DNA of 33,266 bases from JAYVSZ01 sp043774925 (GTDB lineage Bacteria; Pseudomonadota; Gammaproteobacteria; Burkholderiales; Methylophilaceae). The notes under the pieces were generated by a model, which had not been told where the DNA came from, made no database searches, and saw nothing but the letters and a program-made list of their open reading frames with translations. Positions 1 to 8,402 of the stretch are shown piece by piece; the first letter of the stretch is position 1; every line of letters begins with the position of its first letter. Location: NCBI GenBank assembly GCA_043774925.1, contig JAYVSZ010000063.1:1-33266 (forward strand). The letters run 5' to 3'. A program made the translations under genes and the position numbers.

Positions 1-386
1 GGTTCAAACGGGGTGACATTGACGATGATGCCGCAGCGTGCATAAGTTGATTTACCAAGGCAAATGGTCAGTACATTTCGCGGAATTTTGAAATATTCGA
101 CGGTACGGGCTAAAGCAAACGAATTGGGCGGGATAATGCAAAAATCTGCATTTACTTCTACAAAGGAATTGGGGTCGAAATTTTTCGGATCAACAATAGT
201 GCTGTTGATATTGGTGAACAATTTAAACTCTTTGCTACAACGAATATCGTAACCATAGCTAGACGTGCCGTAAGACACCATGCGCTCGCCAGCGGCATTT
301 ATTTTTACTTGATTCGGCTCAAACGGCGCTATCATGCCGTGTTGCTCCGCCATTTGGCGTATCCATTTGTCTGATTTAATGCTCAT
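1..386 (-). CDS. dcd: dCTP deaminase, 3' part cut by window edge
   Basis: Deaminates dCTP to dUTP and so feeds cytosolic dTTP synthesis. The first 128 or so residues are present; the remaining third (the family has about 188 residues) lies beyond base 1. The N-terminus MSIKSDKWIR, the central SYGTSSYGYDIRCS segment and the conserved GKSTYARCGIIVNVTPFEP segment near the cut are typical of the betaproteobacterial form. The GKST..R segment matches the active-site region of the family. The ATG at 384-386 gives the usual family start. In related bacteria dcd often lies directly beside apbC; here a PhoD/zwf/pgl block stands between them. Confidence 0.95.
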   Translation of the reverse strand, partial: MSIKSDKWIRQMAEQHGMIAPFEPNQVKINAAGERMVSYGTSSYGYDIRCSKEFKLFTNINSTIVDPKNFDPNSFVEVNADFCIIPPNSFALARTVEYFKIPRNVLTICLGKSTYARCGIIVNVTPFE

Positions 387-483
387 AGTGCTGAATTTGT
401 TTTATGATTGTTAAATGAACCGTATTATAAGGTGAATGTGTGCAAATTGGCGGACATTTAGCTTAAATTTTAGGGAGATTTTG

Positions 484-2061
484 ATGCTAAAACTTGGCCC
501 AATCTTAAAGTTTTTAGGTGGTGAAAATGGTAACTGGCGTTTGAGTGTGCTTGCGGTGACTGCAGACACGGATTCAGCGCCTAACTTAACGCTGCTTAGC
601 GGCAAGGCGGTGGCTGCAAGTGAAAGCAAGTCGCTCACGCATACTAAGTCGACTATATGGCTTTGGCGGATTAGTGTATCCCTAACTACAAGTGCACAGG
701 TGCTTGAATACTCATTAAACGACAAGCTATATGAAATTAACATTCCGGCCAAAGGCAAAAGTCCAGCAATTGCTTACGCATCATGTAACGGGTTTTCCGA
801 CCCCAAGCTGATTAGCAAAGTGGCGGACCAAAATGCTTTGTGGAAACGCATGAAAGCTTTACATGATGGCGCAGAAAAAATTGGCAATACACGCTTTGGT
901 CCTTGGCATTTGCTTTTGATGGGCGGCGATCAAATATATTCAGATGCGATGTGGAACAGCAAAAATTGTCCTAGACTCGCTGAGTGGGCGGCATTAAGTT
1001 GGAATAAGCGCATCAGTCGTAGTTTTACTGCTGATATGCGCACAGAAGTTGCGCGACATTTTGAGAATACTTATATTGCGAGGTGGTCGCAGCCTGAAAT
1101 GGCAGCGGCGTTTGCAAGCATGCCTAGCATGATGATGTGGGACGATCATGACATTCTCGATGGTTGGGGTTCCTACTCCTATGACATTCATAACTGCGAT
1201 GTGTATCAAGGTATTTTTAGCATTGCGCTAGATTATTTCAAACTATTTCAACAACATAGCATTGCCGCGATGCCAGACAGCACTTTGCCAGAGCAAGATG
1301 CTTTTAGCCATGCTTATCGCGTTGGCGATTTGGGTTTGCTAGCGCTTGATATGCGAAGCGAGCGCATGCCGCATAATCCAGCGGATGAGCAGGGACATTT
1401 GTTGCCTGATCAGGTGATGAGTGAAAAAAGCTGGAATGCCGTTTATAAATGGATAGATGCACAAAAAGACTTGACGCATTTATTGGTGATGTCGAGTATT
1501 CCTGTGGTGCACCCAACCTTTGATTTGCTGGAAAAAATGCTAGGATTTATTCCAGGTAGACAGGAAATGGAAGATGATTTGCGCGACCAATGGCGCTCAC
1601 AGCCGCACATGCAAGAGCGTTTACGGTTAATTCAGCGCTTATTTCGCTTCTCTGCAGAAAAAAAGTGCCGTGTGACGATACTTTCTGGCGATGTGCATGT
1701 AGCCGCGATTGGTGTGCTGCAATCCGATCGTAATGACGTGCCACCCAATGCTTGCGTAATCAATCAACTTACATCGTCTGGCATTGTGCACCCTGCGCCG
1801 CCCGCCATGGTGCGCTACTTTTTGGAGCAAGCTTGCAAGCTAGTAGAAACCGTGGACAGAGGCATTACGGCGAGTATGTATGAGTTTCCAGCAACAGCAC
1901 GCCGCATTATTGGCGCACGCAATTTCTTAACTTTGGAGCCAGATATGCAAGATAGGATTTGGGCGAATTGGTGGGTTGAGAATGAGCCAACTCCAACGAC
2001 GAAAGTCGTTCACCCAGTGCAGCCGAAACAAAACAGCATTGAGCCCATGTCGCCCAAATAA
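484..2061 (+). CDS. PhoD-like alkaline phosphatase family protein
   Basis: A metallophosphoesterase of the PhoD type, 525 residues from the chosen start. Family motifs seen are GGDQIY (147-152), WDDHDILDGWGSY (from 219) and SGDVHVAAIG (from 401), which supply the Asp and His metal ligands. PhoD enzymes hydrolyse phosphodiesters or phosphomonoesters with Fe/Ca, but this branch (PhoD_2-like) is poorly characterised and its substrate is unknown. There is no signal peptide or Tat motif, so a cytosolic location is inferred, unlike classical secreted PhoD. An in-frame ATG exists at 436, but the ATG at 484 has AGGGAG at 472-477, six bases upstream, and is preferred. The stop codon lies one base from the convergent zwf stop, and no terminator is visible between them. 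Confidence 0.85.
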   Translation: MLKLGPILKFLGGENGNWRLSVLAVTADTDSAPNLTLLSGKAVAASESKSLTHTKSTIWLWRISVSLTTSAQVLEYSLNDKLYEINIPAKGKSPAIAYASCNGFSDPKLISKVADQNALWKRMKALHDGAEKIGNTRFGPWHLLLMGGDQIYSDAMWNSKNCPRLAEWAALSWNKRISRSFTADMRTEVARHFENTYIARWSQPEMAAAFASMPSMMMWDDHDILDGWGSYSYDIHNCDVYQGIFSIALDYFKLFQQHSIAAMPDSTLPEQDAFSHAYRVGDLGLLALDMRSERMPHNPADEQGHLLPDQVMSEKSWNAVYKWIDAQKDLTHLLVMSSIPVVHPTFDLLEKMLGFIPGRQEMEDDLRDQWRSQPHMQERLRLIQRLFRFSAEKKCRVTILSGDVHVAAIGVLQSDRNDVPPNACVINQLTSSGIVHPAPPAMVRYFLEQACKLVETVDRGITASMYEFPATARRIIGARNFLTLEPDMQDRIWANWWVENEPTPTTKVVHPVQPKQNSIEPMSPK

Positions 2062-2062
2062 A

Positions 2063-3541
2063 TTAGTGCTTGTCTCCGCCCAATTCTATGCTATAGCGCC
2101 AGAACTGGTCTTCACTTTCAAAAATCGCTTTAGATTCAAGCGGATCGCGGCTACCAGCGGGGTATTGGCACACAGGCGATTTATCTGCTGCCCAAGTTTT
2201 TACCACAGTATCCACCAAGCGCCATTGTGCTTCGGCTTCTGAAATATGCAGGTAATTCGCATTATTGCCTTCCATCAAGTCCAGCAACAAGGCCTCGTAA
2301 GCATCTACGCTGTCATCTTCGGCCAAGCGATTAGCCGCGTCCATTTGAATAGTGCGCGTTTTAATATCCAACCCTGGGATTTTCGATTGAATCTCTAATT
2401 TAATACATTCGCGCGGTTGAATACCGATGATGAGCCAGTTTTGATCTTGCCCATTGACTTGCAATGGCGCTTTTTTAAAGCGAATCGCAATGCGCGTATC
2501 GGCCTCGTGCAAGCGTTTAGCGGTGCGGATGTAAAACGGCACACCTTGCCAACGCGGATTATCGATAAACAGCTTTAAGGCTGCGTAAGTTTCCACCACG
2601 CTTGTTTTATCGCCAAGCTCTTCTAAATAACCAGGGACGCTTTCGCCATTCACGGTACCAGCTGCATATTGCGCACGGAAAGCGTGTTTGGCTAAATCGT
2701 TAGCAGGAATCGGTCGAATTTGCTCTAGCACCTTTATTTTAGCGGCGCGCACGCCATCTGGGCTTAAATCCTTTGGCATCTCCATCGCGGTAAGCGCCAA
2801 GGTTTGCAGCATGTGGCTTTGAATCATGTCGCGCAGCGCGCCAGTGCTATCATAAAAAGTCGTTCTATCGCCCACGCCCAACATTTCAGTATTAGTGATT
2901 TGTACGTGGTCGATATATTGCTTGTTCCAAAGCGGCTCTAGCACTGTATTGGTAAAGCGTTGCAGCAGAATATTTTGCAGCGCAGATTTGCCCAAATAAT
3001 GGTCAATGCGGTAAATTTGACTTTCTTTGAGATGCTTCGTGATGGATGCTTGCAACGCCTTCGCACTTGGCAAATCGGTGCCAAACGGCTTTTCAATCAC
3101 TACACGGCGCCAGTGTTTATCTTCTTGCGTTAAACCAACGGCGGCAAGCTGTTCTACCACAGGCGCAAAATCTGTTGGGCGCACCGATAAAAAGTAAGCC
3201 AAATTTTGCGGGAAAACCGCTTCATTGCCCAACACTTCTTTCATTTTAGCAAAAGCATCAGGCGAATCTGGCGGATTTGCGTGATAAAAGTTACGCGCAA
3301 TAAAACGCTCGAACACTTTTGCATCGTAGCCTTTTTTAAACTTTGCATCCAACATGGTTTTAATATCCGCGCGCCACGCCTCTAAATCTACGGCCTGACG
3401 ACCTACCGATAAAATTTTCATTTCGGGCGATAGGCGATCTAGCGAATCTAAGCGAAACAAGCCAGGAATGAGCTTAACGCGAGATAAATTGCCGCTTGCG
3501 CCAAATAAAACAAGAGTGCAGGAGTCTATTTTTGAGGTCAT
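2063..3541 (-). CDS. zwf: Glucose-6-phosphate 1-dehydrogenase
   Basis: Oxidises glucose 6-phosphate to 6-phosphogluconolactone with NAD(P)+. It has 492 residues, a normal length. The N-terminal Rossmann segment reads FGASGNLSRVKL (13-24), a variant of the usual GASGDLAxRKL. RRVVIEKPFG (145-154) and the substrate-binding RIDHYLGK (178-185, with the catalytic His region) are intact. The divergent neighbour pgl codes for the next enzyme, so the two form a functional pair. In ribulose monophosphate methylotrophs this pair drives cyclic formaldehyde oxidation or Entner-Doudoroff flow; that role is inferred. The ATG at 3541 starts seven residues before the first beta-strand, as expected. Confidence 0.96.
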   Translation of the reverse strand: MTSKIDSCTLVLFGASGNLSRVKLIPGLFRLDSLDRLSPEMKILSVGRQAVDLEAWRADIKTMLDAKFKKGYDAKVFERFIARNFYHANPPDSPDAFAKMKEVLGNEAVFPQNLAYFLSVRPTDFAPVVEQLAAVGLTQEDKHWRRVVIEKPFGTDLPSAKALQASITKHLKESQIYRIDHYLGKSALQNILLQRFTNTVLEPLWNKQYIDHVQITNTEMLGVGDRTTFYDSTGALRDMIQSHMLQTLALTAMEMPKDLSPDGVRAAKIKVLEQIRPIPANDLAKHAFRAQYAAGTVNGESVPGYLEELGDKTSVVETYAALKLFIDNPRWQGVPFYIRTAKRLHEADTRIAIRFKKAPLQVNGQDQNWLIIGIQPRECIKLEIQSKIPGLDIKTRTIQMDAANRLAEDDSVDAYEALLLDLMEGNNANYLHISEAEAQWRLVDTVVKTWAADKSPVCQYPAGSRDPLESKAIFESEDQFWRYSIELGGDKH

Positions 3542-3648
3542 TTTTGTCGATTGCCAAGTTAAGATTTTGAATTAGAAAGCGTTAAGAACAAGTATAATTA
3601 TAACAAACGAAAGCGCATCATTTAACACATTATTTCTAGGTTTTATCA
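3542..3648. promoter_or_regulatory. Divergent zwf/pgl promoter region
   Basis: This 107-base AT-rich spacer separates two divergent genes of one pathway. A perfect TATAAT lies at 3593-3598 on the plus strand, about 50 bases before the pgl ATG. The surrounding TATAATTATA is nearly symmetric, so it could also serve as a -10 for zwf on the minus strand. No convincing -35 is present at 16-18 bases in either direction; TTGAAT at 3567-3572 is 20 bases away. Shared control of the pair is an inference. Confidence 0.4.
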
Positions 3649-4335
3649 ATGACACAGCAACAAGCCACACGTTGGCACAGTTTTAATTCTCAAAATGAAA
3701 TCAATCAGGTCACCATCACCCGTATTTTAGCGGCGGCGGATGAAGCCATTGCCAAACACGGATGTTTTTTAATTGTTTTAGCGGGCGGCAGCACGCCAAA
3801 AAGCATTTATCGATTGCTCGCTAAGGCGCATGCCAATTGGGCTGCATGGCATGTGTTTATTAACGATGACCGTTGCTTACCACCCGACCACGATGACCGT
3901 AACAGCAAAATGGTGGCGGAAGCTTGGCTAAATCATGTAGCTATTTCCAAAGCCAATATTTACAATATTCCCGCCGAGCTTGGGCCGCTTGCGGGCGCAA
4001 AAAAATATGTGCAGATGATTCAAAATGTCGGCACATTTGATTTGGTGCTGTTTGGCTTGGGCGAAGATGGGCATACTGCAAGCCTGTTCCCCAATCACGC
4101 GGTGGATAACAGCGCGGTTGCAGTGCCAGTGTTTGATGCGCCAAAGCCGCCTGCCGAGCGCATTACCATGAGCCAAAACCGCTTGAATGATACGCACGAA
4201 GCCATCTTTTTGGTGACTGGCGCGGGCAAGCAATGGGCGGTGGACGAGTGGCGTAATGGCGTTGCCATTCCCGCAGCTTTAATCATGCCGAAAAATGGCG
4301 TGGATGTGTATTGTTTCGGGGTGAAATTAGACTAA
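3649..4335 (+). CDS. pgl: 6-Phosphogluconolactonase
   Basis: Hydrolyses 6-phosphogluconolactone, the product of Zwf, to 6-phosphogluconate. It has 228 residues, normal for the DevB/Pgl family. Motifs are LAGGSTPK (44-51, sugar-phosphate binding), NDDRCLPP (72-79) and FGLGEDGHTASLFP (135-148), all diagnostic of the NagB/Pgl fold. It is transcribed away from zwf. The ATG at 3649 is the usual start, before the short N-terminal helix. A perfect hairpin follows the stop. Confidence 0.96.
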   Translation: MTQQQATRWHSFNSQNEINQVTITRILAAADEAIAKHGCFLIVLAGGSTPKSIYRLLAKAHANWAAWHVFINDDRCLPPDHDDRNSKMVAEAWLNHVAISKANIYNIPAELGPLAGAKKYVQMIQNVGTFDLVLFGLGEDGHTASLFPNHAVDNSAVAVPVFDAPKPPAERITMSQNRLNDTHEAIFLVTGAGKQWAVDEWRNGVAIPAALIMPKNGVDVYCFGVKLD

Positions 4336-4341
4336 AATTAT

Positions 4342-4380
4342 ATGCCCTGAGAGCCAATATCCATGCGGCTCTCAGGGCAT
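4342..4380. terminator. Bidirectional hairpin terminator between pgl and apbC
   Basis: A perfect 14-base inverted repeat: ATGCCCTGAGAGCC at 4342-4355 and its complement at 4367-4380, with an 11-base loop. It sits between the convergent stops of pgl and apbC. A T-rich stretch (TCTGTTTT) follows on the plus strand and the minus-strand exit is also AT-rich, so it probably ends transcription from both sides. Confidence 0.85.
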
Positions 4381-4386
4381 TCTGTT

Positions 4387-5475
4387 TTAAGTATTTTGAA
4401 TGACAATATTCGGGAATTTGCTTGTGTGGTCGATGCCAGCATTGGCAATTTTAATCGCGGCTTTGCGTGCGATTTCTTTGTAAATACTGGCAATTTTTGA
4501 ATCTGGTTCGGCAATCACAGTCGGGTTTCCACTGTCGGCCTGTTCGCGTATTTTAATATCTAGCGGCAAACTACCAAGCAAATCGACGTTGTAATCTTTA
4601 CTCATCAACGCGCCGCCACCCGCGCCAAATATATGTTCTTCATGTCCGCAGTGGCTGCAAATATGCGTGCTCATGTTTTCCACGATGCCTAAAATCGGAA
4701 TACCGACTTTCTCGAACATTTTTAAACCTTTACGCGCATCCAGCAAGGCGATGTCTTGCGGCGTGGTGACGATAATTGCGCCGGTCACGGGGATTTTTTG
4801 CGCGAGCGTGAGTTGAATATCGCCTGTACCAGGCGGTAAATCAATCACCAAATAATCTAAATCTTTCCAATTGGTGTCTCGTAGTAGTTGCTCCAGCGCG
4901 CCCGTCACCATTGGGCCGCGCCATACCATGGGCGTATCGGTATCTACTAAAAAACCAATACTCATGGTTTGAATGCCGTGTGCCAGCATGGGCTCCATGC
5001 TTTTGCCATCCATGCTTTCTGGGCGACCACTAATGCCAAGCATTTGCGGCTGGCTTGGGCCGTAAATATCCGCGTCGAGCAAGCCCACCGTTGCGCCTTC
5101 CGCGGCTAATGCCAGCGCGAGGTTGACCGAAGTCGTTGATTTGCCCACACCGCCTTTGCCTGAGGCAACCGCAATAATGTTTTTAACGTTCGGTAATAGC
5201 GTCACGCCTTGCTGCGCTTTGTGTGTGGCGATGCGGCTGCCAATGTTCACGGCCACGTTTTTTACGCCGTCAAGCGCCTGTAAATGGCTTTCTACAAGGG
5301 TTTTGACAGAATTCATCACGGAATTTGCAGGGTAACCAAGCACAATATCCACGCTTACGTTTGCACCTTCAACTTTAATGTTTTTGGCAGATTTTGAGGT
5401 GACGAAATCACGCCCCGTATGCGGGTCTATTAAGTTCTTAAGCATTTCTTGAACAATTTCTTGCGTAATGGCCAT
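4387..5475 (-). CDS. apbC: Iron-sulfur cluster carrier ATPase ApbC/Mrp
   Basis: A cytosolic P-loop ATPase that carries Fe-S clusters to target enzymes. It has 362 residues. The N-terminal 90 or so residues form a MIP18/DUF59-like domain. The deviant Walker A motif GKGGVGKSTT is at 106-115, followed by DADIYGPSQP and VIDLPPGTGD. The cluster-binding CSHC pair is at C273 and C276. It is divergent from metG, a pairing common in proteobacteria. The ATG at 5475 gives the standard N-terminus MAITQE. Confidence 0.95.
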   Translation of the reverse strand: MAITQEIVQEMLKNLIDPHTGRDFVTSKSAKNIKVEGANVSVDIVLGYPANSVMNSVKTLVESHLQALDGVKNVAVNIGSRIATHKAQQGVTLLPNVKNIIAVASGKGGVGKSTTSVNLALALAAEGATVGLLDADIYGPSQPQMLGISGRPESMDGKSMEPMLAHGIQTMSIGFLVDTDTPMVWRGPMVTGALEQLLRDTNWKDLDYLVIDLPPGTGDIQLTLAQKIPVTGAIIVTTPQDIALLDARKGLKMFEKVGIPILGIVENMSTHICSHCGHEEHIFGAGGGALMSKDYNVDLLGSLPLDIKIREQADSGNPTVIAEPDSKIASIYKEIARKAAIKIANAGIDHTSKFPNIVIQNT

Positions 5476-5531
5476 GGCAAATTTCTATTTAAAACAAAAC
5501 GCCATTTTACCAGCCTGATTTGTTAAAATGC

Positions 5532-5656
5532 AGATAAATCTATGGATGTGAGATAAATCGCAAGGCGCCGCGCAGCGAAGACGCAGACATATGATTTTTA
5601 TAGGCAAGGATTGAGCGAGCACGCAACACCGCGATTTGCTCGCAGACATGGATTTT
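5532..5656 (+). repeat. Imperfect direct repeats upstream of metG
   Basis: The spacer between apbC and metG is built from repeated words: AGATAAATC at 5532-5540 and 5551-5559, GCAAGG at 5560 and 5604, and CGCAGACAT at 5582-5590 and 5641-5649, the last followed each time by GATTTT-like sequence. The second copy runs into the metG start. It resembles a degraded interspersed repeat; no open reading frame or standard hairpin terminator was seen. Confidence 0.4.
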
Positions 5657-7723
5657 ATGACGAAAAAGATACTAGTGACTTCTGCGCTACCTTACGCTAA
5701 TGGCAGCATCCACCTTGGCCATTTAGTGGAATACATTCAAACCGATATTTGGGTGCGCTTCCAAAAAATGCAGGGTCACACCGTGCATTATGTGTGTGCG
5801 GATGATACGCACGGCACGCCGATTATGTTGCGTGCCGAGAAAGAGGGCATTACGCCAGAAGCCTTAATTGATGCGGTTCACAAGGAACACAGCCAAGATT
5901 TTAAAGAGTTTTTGGTCGAGTTTGATAACTATTATTCGACCAATTCGGAAGAGAATCGTGTTTTATCTAGCGAGATTTACAAAAAGCTAAAAGCTAACGG
6001 CAAAATTGCCACCAAAACCATTGAACAATATTTTGACCCAGTCAAAAACATGTTTCTGCCAGATCGCTTTATTAAAGGCGAGTGCCCAAAATGTCACGCC
6101 AAAGACCAATATGGCGATAATTGCGAAGTGTGCGGCGCAACCTACAGTCCAACCGATTTAATTAATCCATTCTCTGCGGTCTCAGGCGCTGCGCCTGTGC
6201 GTAAAGAAACAGAACATTATTTCTTTAAACTCTCGGAATGTAGTGACTTTTTAAGCGAGTGGACGCGCAGCGGCACGCTACAGGCCGAAGCCGCCAATAA
6301 GATGAACGAATGGCTAGGCGAAAAGAGCGAGAACAAACTTTCTGATTGGGATATTTCGCGCGATGCGCCGTATTTTGGTTTTGAGATTCCCGATGCGCCC
6401 GGCAAATATTTTTATGTGTGGTTGGATGCGCCAATTGGCTATATGGCGAGTTTTAAGAATTTATGCGGCAAGAGTGGCTTAGATTTTGACGAATATTGGA
6501 ACAAAGATTCCAAAACCGATCTTTACCATTTTATCGGCAAAGATATTTTGTATTTCCACGCGCTATTTTGGCCTGCAACGCTTGAGTATAGCGGCTACCG
6601 TAAACCTACACAGATTTTCGCACATGGTTTTTTAACCGTGAACGGCGAGAAAATGAGCAAATCACGCGGCACGTTTATCACCGCGCGTAGCTATTTGGAG
6701 CATGTTAAAAATCCTGAATACCTGCGTTATTACTATGCTGCCAAACTGAATGGCAGCATGGAAGACATTGATTTGAACTTGGAAGATTTTGTCGCGCGCG
6801 TGAATAGCGATTTGGTCGGTAAATATGTCAATATTGCGAGCCGTGCCTCAGGGTTTATCACTAAACATTTTGAGGGAAGGATTCAAGATTTAAGACATGA
6901 GCCTATGCAATTGCAAATAAATGAGACTAGAGGTCGTGTGGCTGAGGCTTACCAGTCAAGAGATTATGCCAGAGCTGTTCGAGAGATTATGGCTTTAGCA
7001 GATTTTGTTAATGCAAATTTTGATTCTGCTAAACCTTGGGAAAATGCAAAAAAATTAGATGATGCAACTGCAAAAGAGTTGCTTCATATTGTTTGTTCTA
7101 ATGCGTTGCACGCTTTCAAAGCAATTAGTTTGATGATGTATCCAGTATTGCCTAAGACTGCAAGGGCGGGATTGGGTCTTTTTTGGGCAGGGAATAAACC
7201 AAAATGGGATGATATTGGTTTAGCACCAGCACAACAAATTAATTCTTATAAGCACTTAATTGCTCGTATTGAAGTTAAAGATATTGAATCTATGGTTGAT
7301 GCGAACAAGGAAAATTTAGAGCCGAAGCAAATTGCACCTGTTAAAGCGCCTGTAGTTTTTGCCCCAGTAGCCGCGCCAGTGGCTGAGGAAGCAAATTATA
7401 TTAGCATCGATGACTTCACCAAAGTCAACCTAGTGATTGCTAAAATCGTTAATGCAGAACATGTGGAAGGTGCAGAGAAGTTGCTAAAGCTGACGCTGGA
7501 TATTGGCGAAGCGACGCCGCGACAAGTGTTTGCAGGCATTAAATCGACGTATGATCCTGCAAGTTTAGTTGGACGTTTGACGGTAATGGTGGCAAACTTA
7601 GCGCCACGTAAGATGAAATTTGGGATGAGTGAAGGCATGGTCTTAGCCGCAAGCGATGAGCTTGGCGAACCATTTATCCTCTCACCCGATGTTGGAGCGC
7701 AGCCCGGGATGCGTGTTAAGTAG
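5657..7723 (+). CDS. metG: Methionyl-tRNA synthetase
   Basis: Charges tRNA-Met with methionine using ATP. It has 688 residues from the chosen start. The class I signature HLGH is at 19-22. A zinc knuckle has cysteines C143, C146, C156 and C159. KMSKS is at 332-336. The anticodon-binding helical domain follows, and an EMAP/Trbp111-like tRNA-binding domain from about 585 mediates dimerisation. Upstream in-frame candidates are ATG at 5648 and TTG at 5636; 5657 (MTKKIL) fits the family best, but no clear Shine-Dalgarno decides it. Codons from about 6859 to 7330 differ from the rest: six of nine Arg codons there are AGA/AGG, while the Arg codons I read upstream are CGN. This suggests a recombinant patch; the frame is unbroken. 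Confidence 0.96.
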   Translation: MTKKILVTSALPYANGSIHLGHLVEYIQTDIWVRFQKMQGHTVHYVCADDTHGTPIMLRAEKEGITPEALIDAVHKEHSQDFKEFLVEFDNYYSTNSEENRVLSSEIYKKLKANGKIATKTIEQYFDPVKNMFLPDRFIKGECPKCHAKDQYGDNCEVCGATYSPTDLINPFSAVSGAAPVRKETEHYFFKLSECSDFLSEWTRSGTLQAEAANKMNEWLGEKSENKLSDWDISRDAPYFGFEIPDAPGKYFYVWLDAPIGYMASFKNLCGKSGLDFDEYWNKDSKTDLYHFIGKDILYFHALFWPATLEYSGYRKPTQIFAHGFLTVNGEKMSKSRGTFITARSYLEHVKNPEYLRYYYAAKLNGSMEDIDLNLEDFVARVNSDLVGKYVNIASRASGFITKHFEGRIQDLRHEPMQLQINETRGRVAEAYQSRDYARAVREIMALADFVNANFDSAKPWENAKKLDDATAKELLHIVCSNALHAFKAISLMMYPVLPKTARAGLGLFWAGNKPKWDDIGLAPAQQINSYKHLIARIEVKDIESMVDANKENLEPKQIAPVKAPVVFAPVAAPVAEEANYISIDDFTKVNLVIAKIVNAEHVEGAEKLLKLTLDIGEATPRQVFAGIKSTYDPASLVGRLTVMVANLAPRKMKFGMSEGMVLAASDELGEPFILSPDVGAQPGMRVK

Positions 7724-7784
7724 TTTTTTTGTGTTTGCGATAAAAGTGCTAGCTTTGTTTCGCGTTAAATGAAAAGGAGTAGCA

Positions 7785-8306
7785 ATGAAGTTAATCAATT
7801 CAAATATTTTAATCTCTCGTGGTTTAGCAGGAGTTAGCTTAGCCATTTTATTATTCTCTGTGCCAGCGATGGCAAAAGATAGCACGGCCAAATCCGCCGT
7901 GGGTGGCGGGTTAGGCGCGGCGGCGGGTACGGCGATTGGCGGCATACTGGGTGGACAAACCGGTGAAATTGTCGGTGGTGCCGTTGGCGGCGGCGTTGGC
8001 GGCGCAGTCACCACCAAAGGCGAAGGTCAAACTGGCGCGGTAGTCGGCGGCGCAGTGGGTGGTGCTGGCGGCGCAGTGGTTGGGCGCGGTGTAAGCGGAA
8101 GCGGCACAGGCGCGGTTATCGGCGCGGGTGTAGGCGGCGCAGGCGGTGCGGCAGCTGGCAAAGTGATTGGCGAGCAGGCGCACGAGAACAAGCGCACAAA
8201 GCAAAATCACGGACATAAACGTAAGCACAAACGTCATGATGACGAAGACGGTGGGGACGAATACGACAATCATGAACATGGAAATCACGACCACGGTGAT
8301 TGGTAA
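7785..8306 (+). CDS. Secreted glycine-zipper protein with His-rich tail
   Basis: A 173-residue protein of unknown function. Residues 1-30 form a signal peptide ending VPAMA before KDS. Residues 35-130 are Gly/Ala/Val repeats such as GGGLGAAAGTAIGG and GGAVGGAGGA, the glycine-zipper pattern of membrane-inserting helices. The last 40 residues are charged and His/Asp-rich (HGHKRKHKRH, then several H/D pairs), which could bind metal ions. GGAG at 7775-7778 lies about seven bases before the ATG. An outer-membrane or periplasmic location is inferred. It is followed by a strong terminator and has its own upstream spacer, so it is probably monocistronic. Confidence 0.8.
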   Translation: MKLINSNILISRGLAGVSLAILLFSVPAMAKDSTAKSAVGGGLGAAAGTAIGGILGGQTGEIVGGAVGGGVGGAVTTKGEGQTGAVVGGAVGGAGGAVVGRGVSGSGTGAVIGAGVGGAGGAAAGKVIGEQAHENKRTKQNHGHKRKHKRHDDEDGGDEYDNHEHGNHDHGDW

Positions 8307-8332
8307 TTAAATTTTATTAGATTTTTGCCAAT

Positions 8333-8360
8333 AAAAAAGCCCCGCATGCGGGGCTTTTTT
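8333..8360. terminator. Bidirectional rho-independent terminator
   Basis: A palindromic GC stem GCCCCG/CGGGGC (8339-8344 and 8349-8354) is flanked by A6 (8333-8338) and T6 (8355-8360). It lies between two convergent genes and is symmetric, so it serves both strands. Confidence 0.93.
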
Positions 8361-8402
8361 TGTAACTAAATTAAACTAATTTTACCAGCTTATTTTATAA
8401 GC

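Noticed and set aside
64..252. A plus-strand frame near the window start
   Set aside because: It lies antisense to dcd, whose protein sequence is clearly conserved.
7911..8294. A minus-strand frame of 127 codons
   Set aside because: Antisense of the glycine-zipper gene, which has a ribosome-binding site and signal peptide; the GC-rich repeats keep the other strand open.
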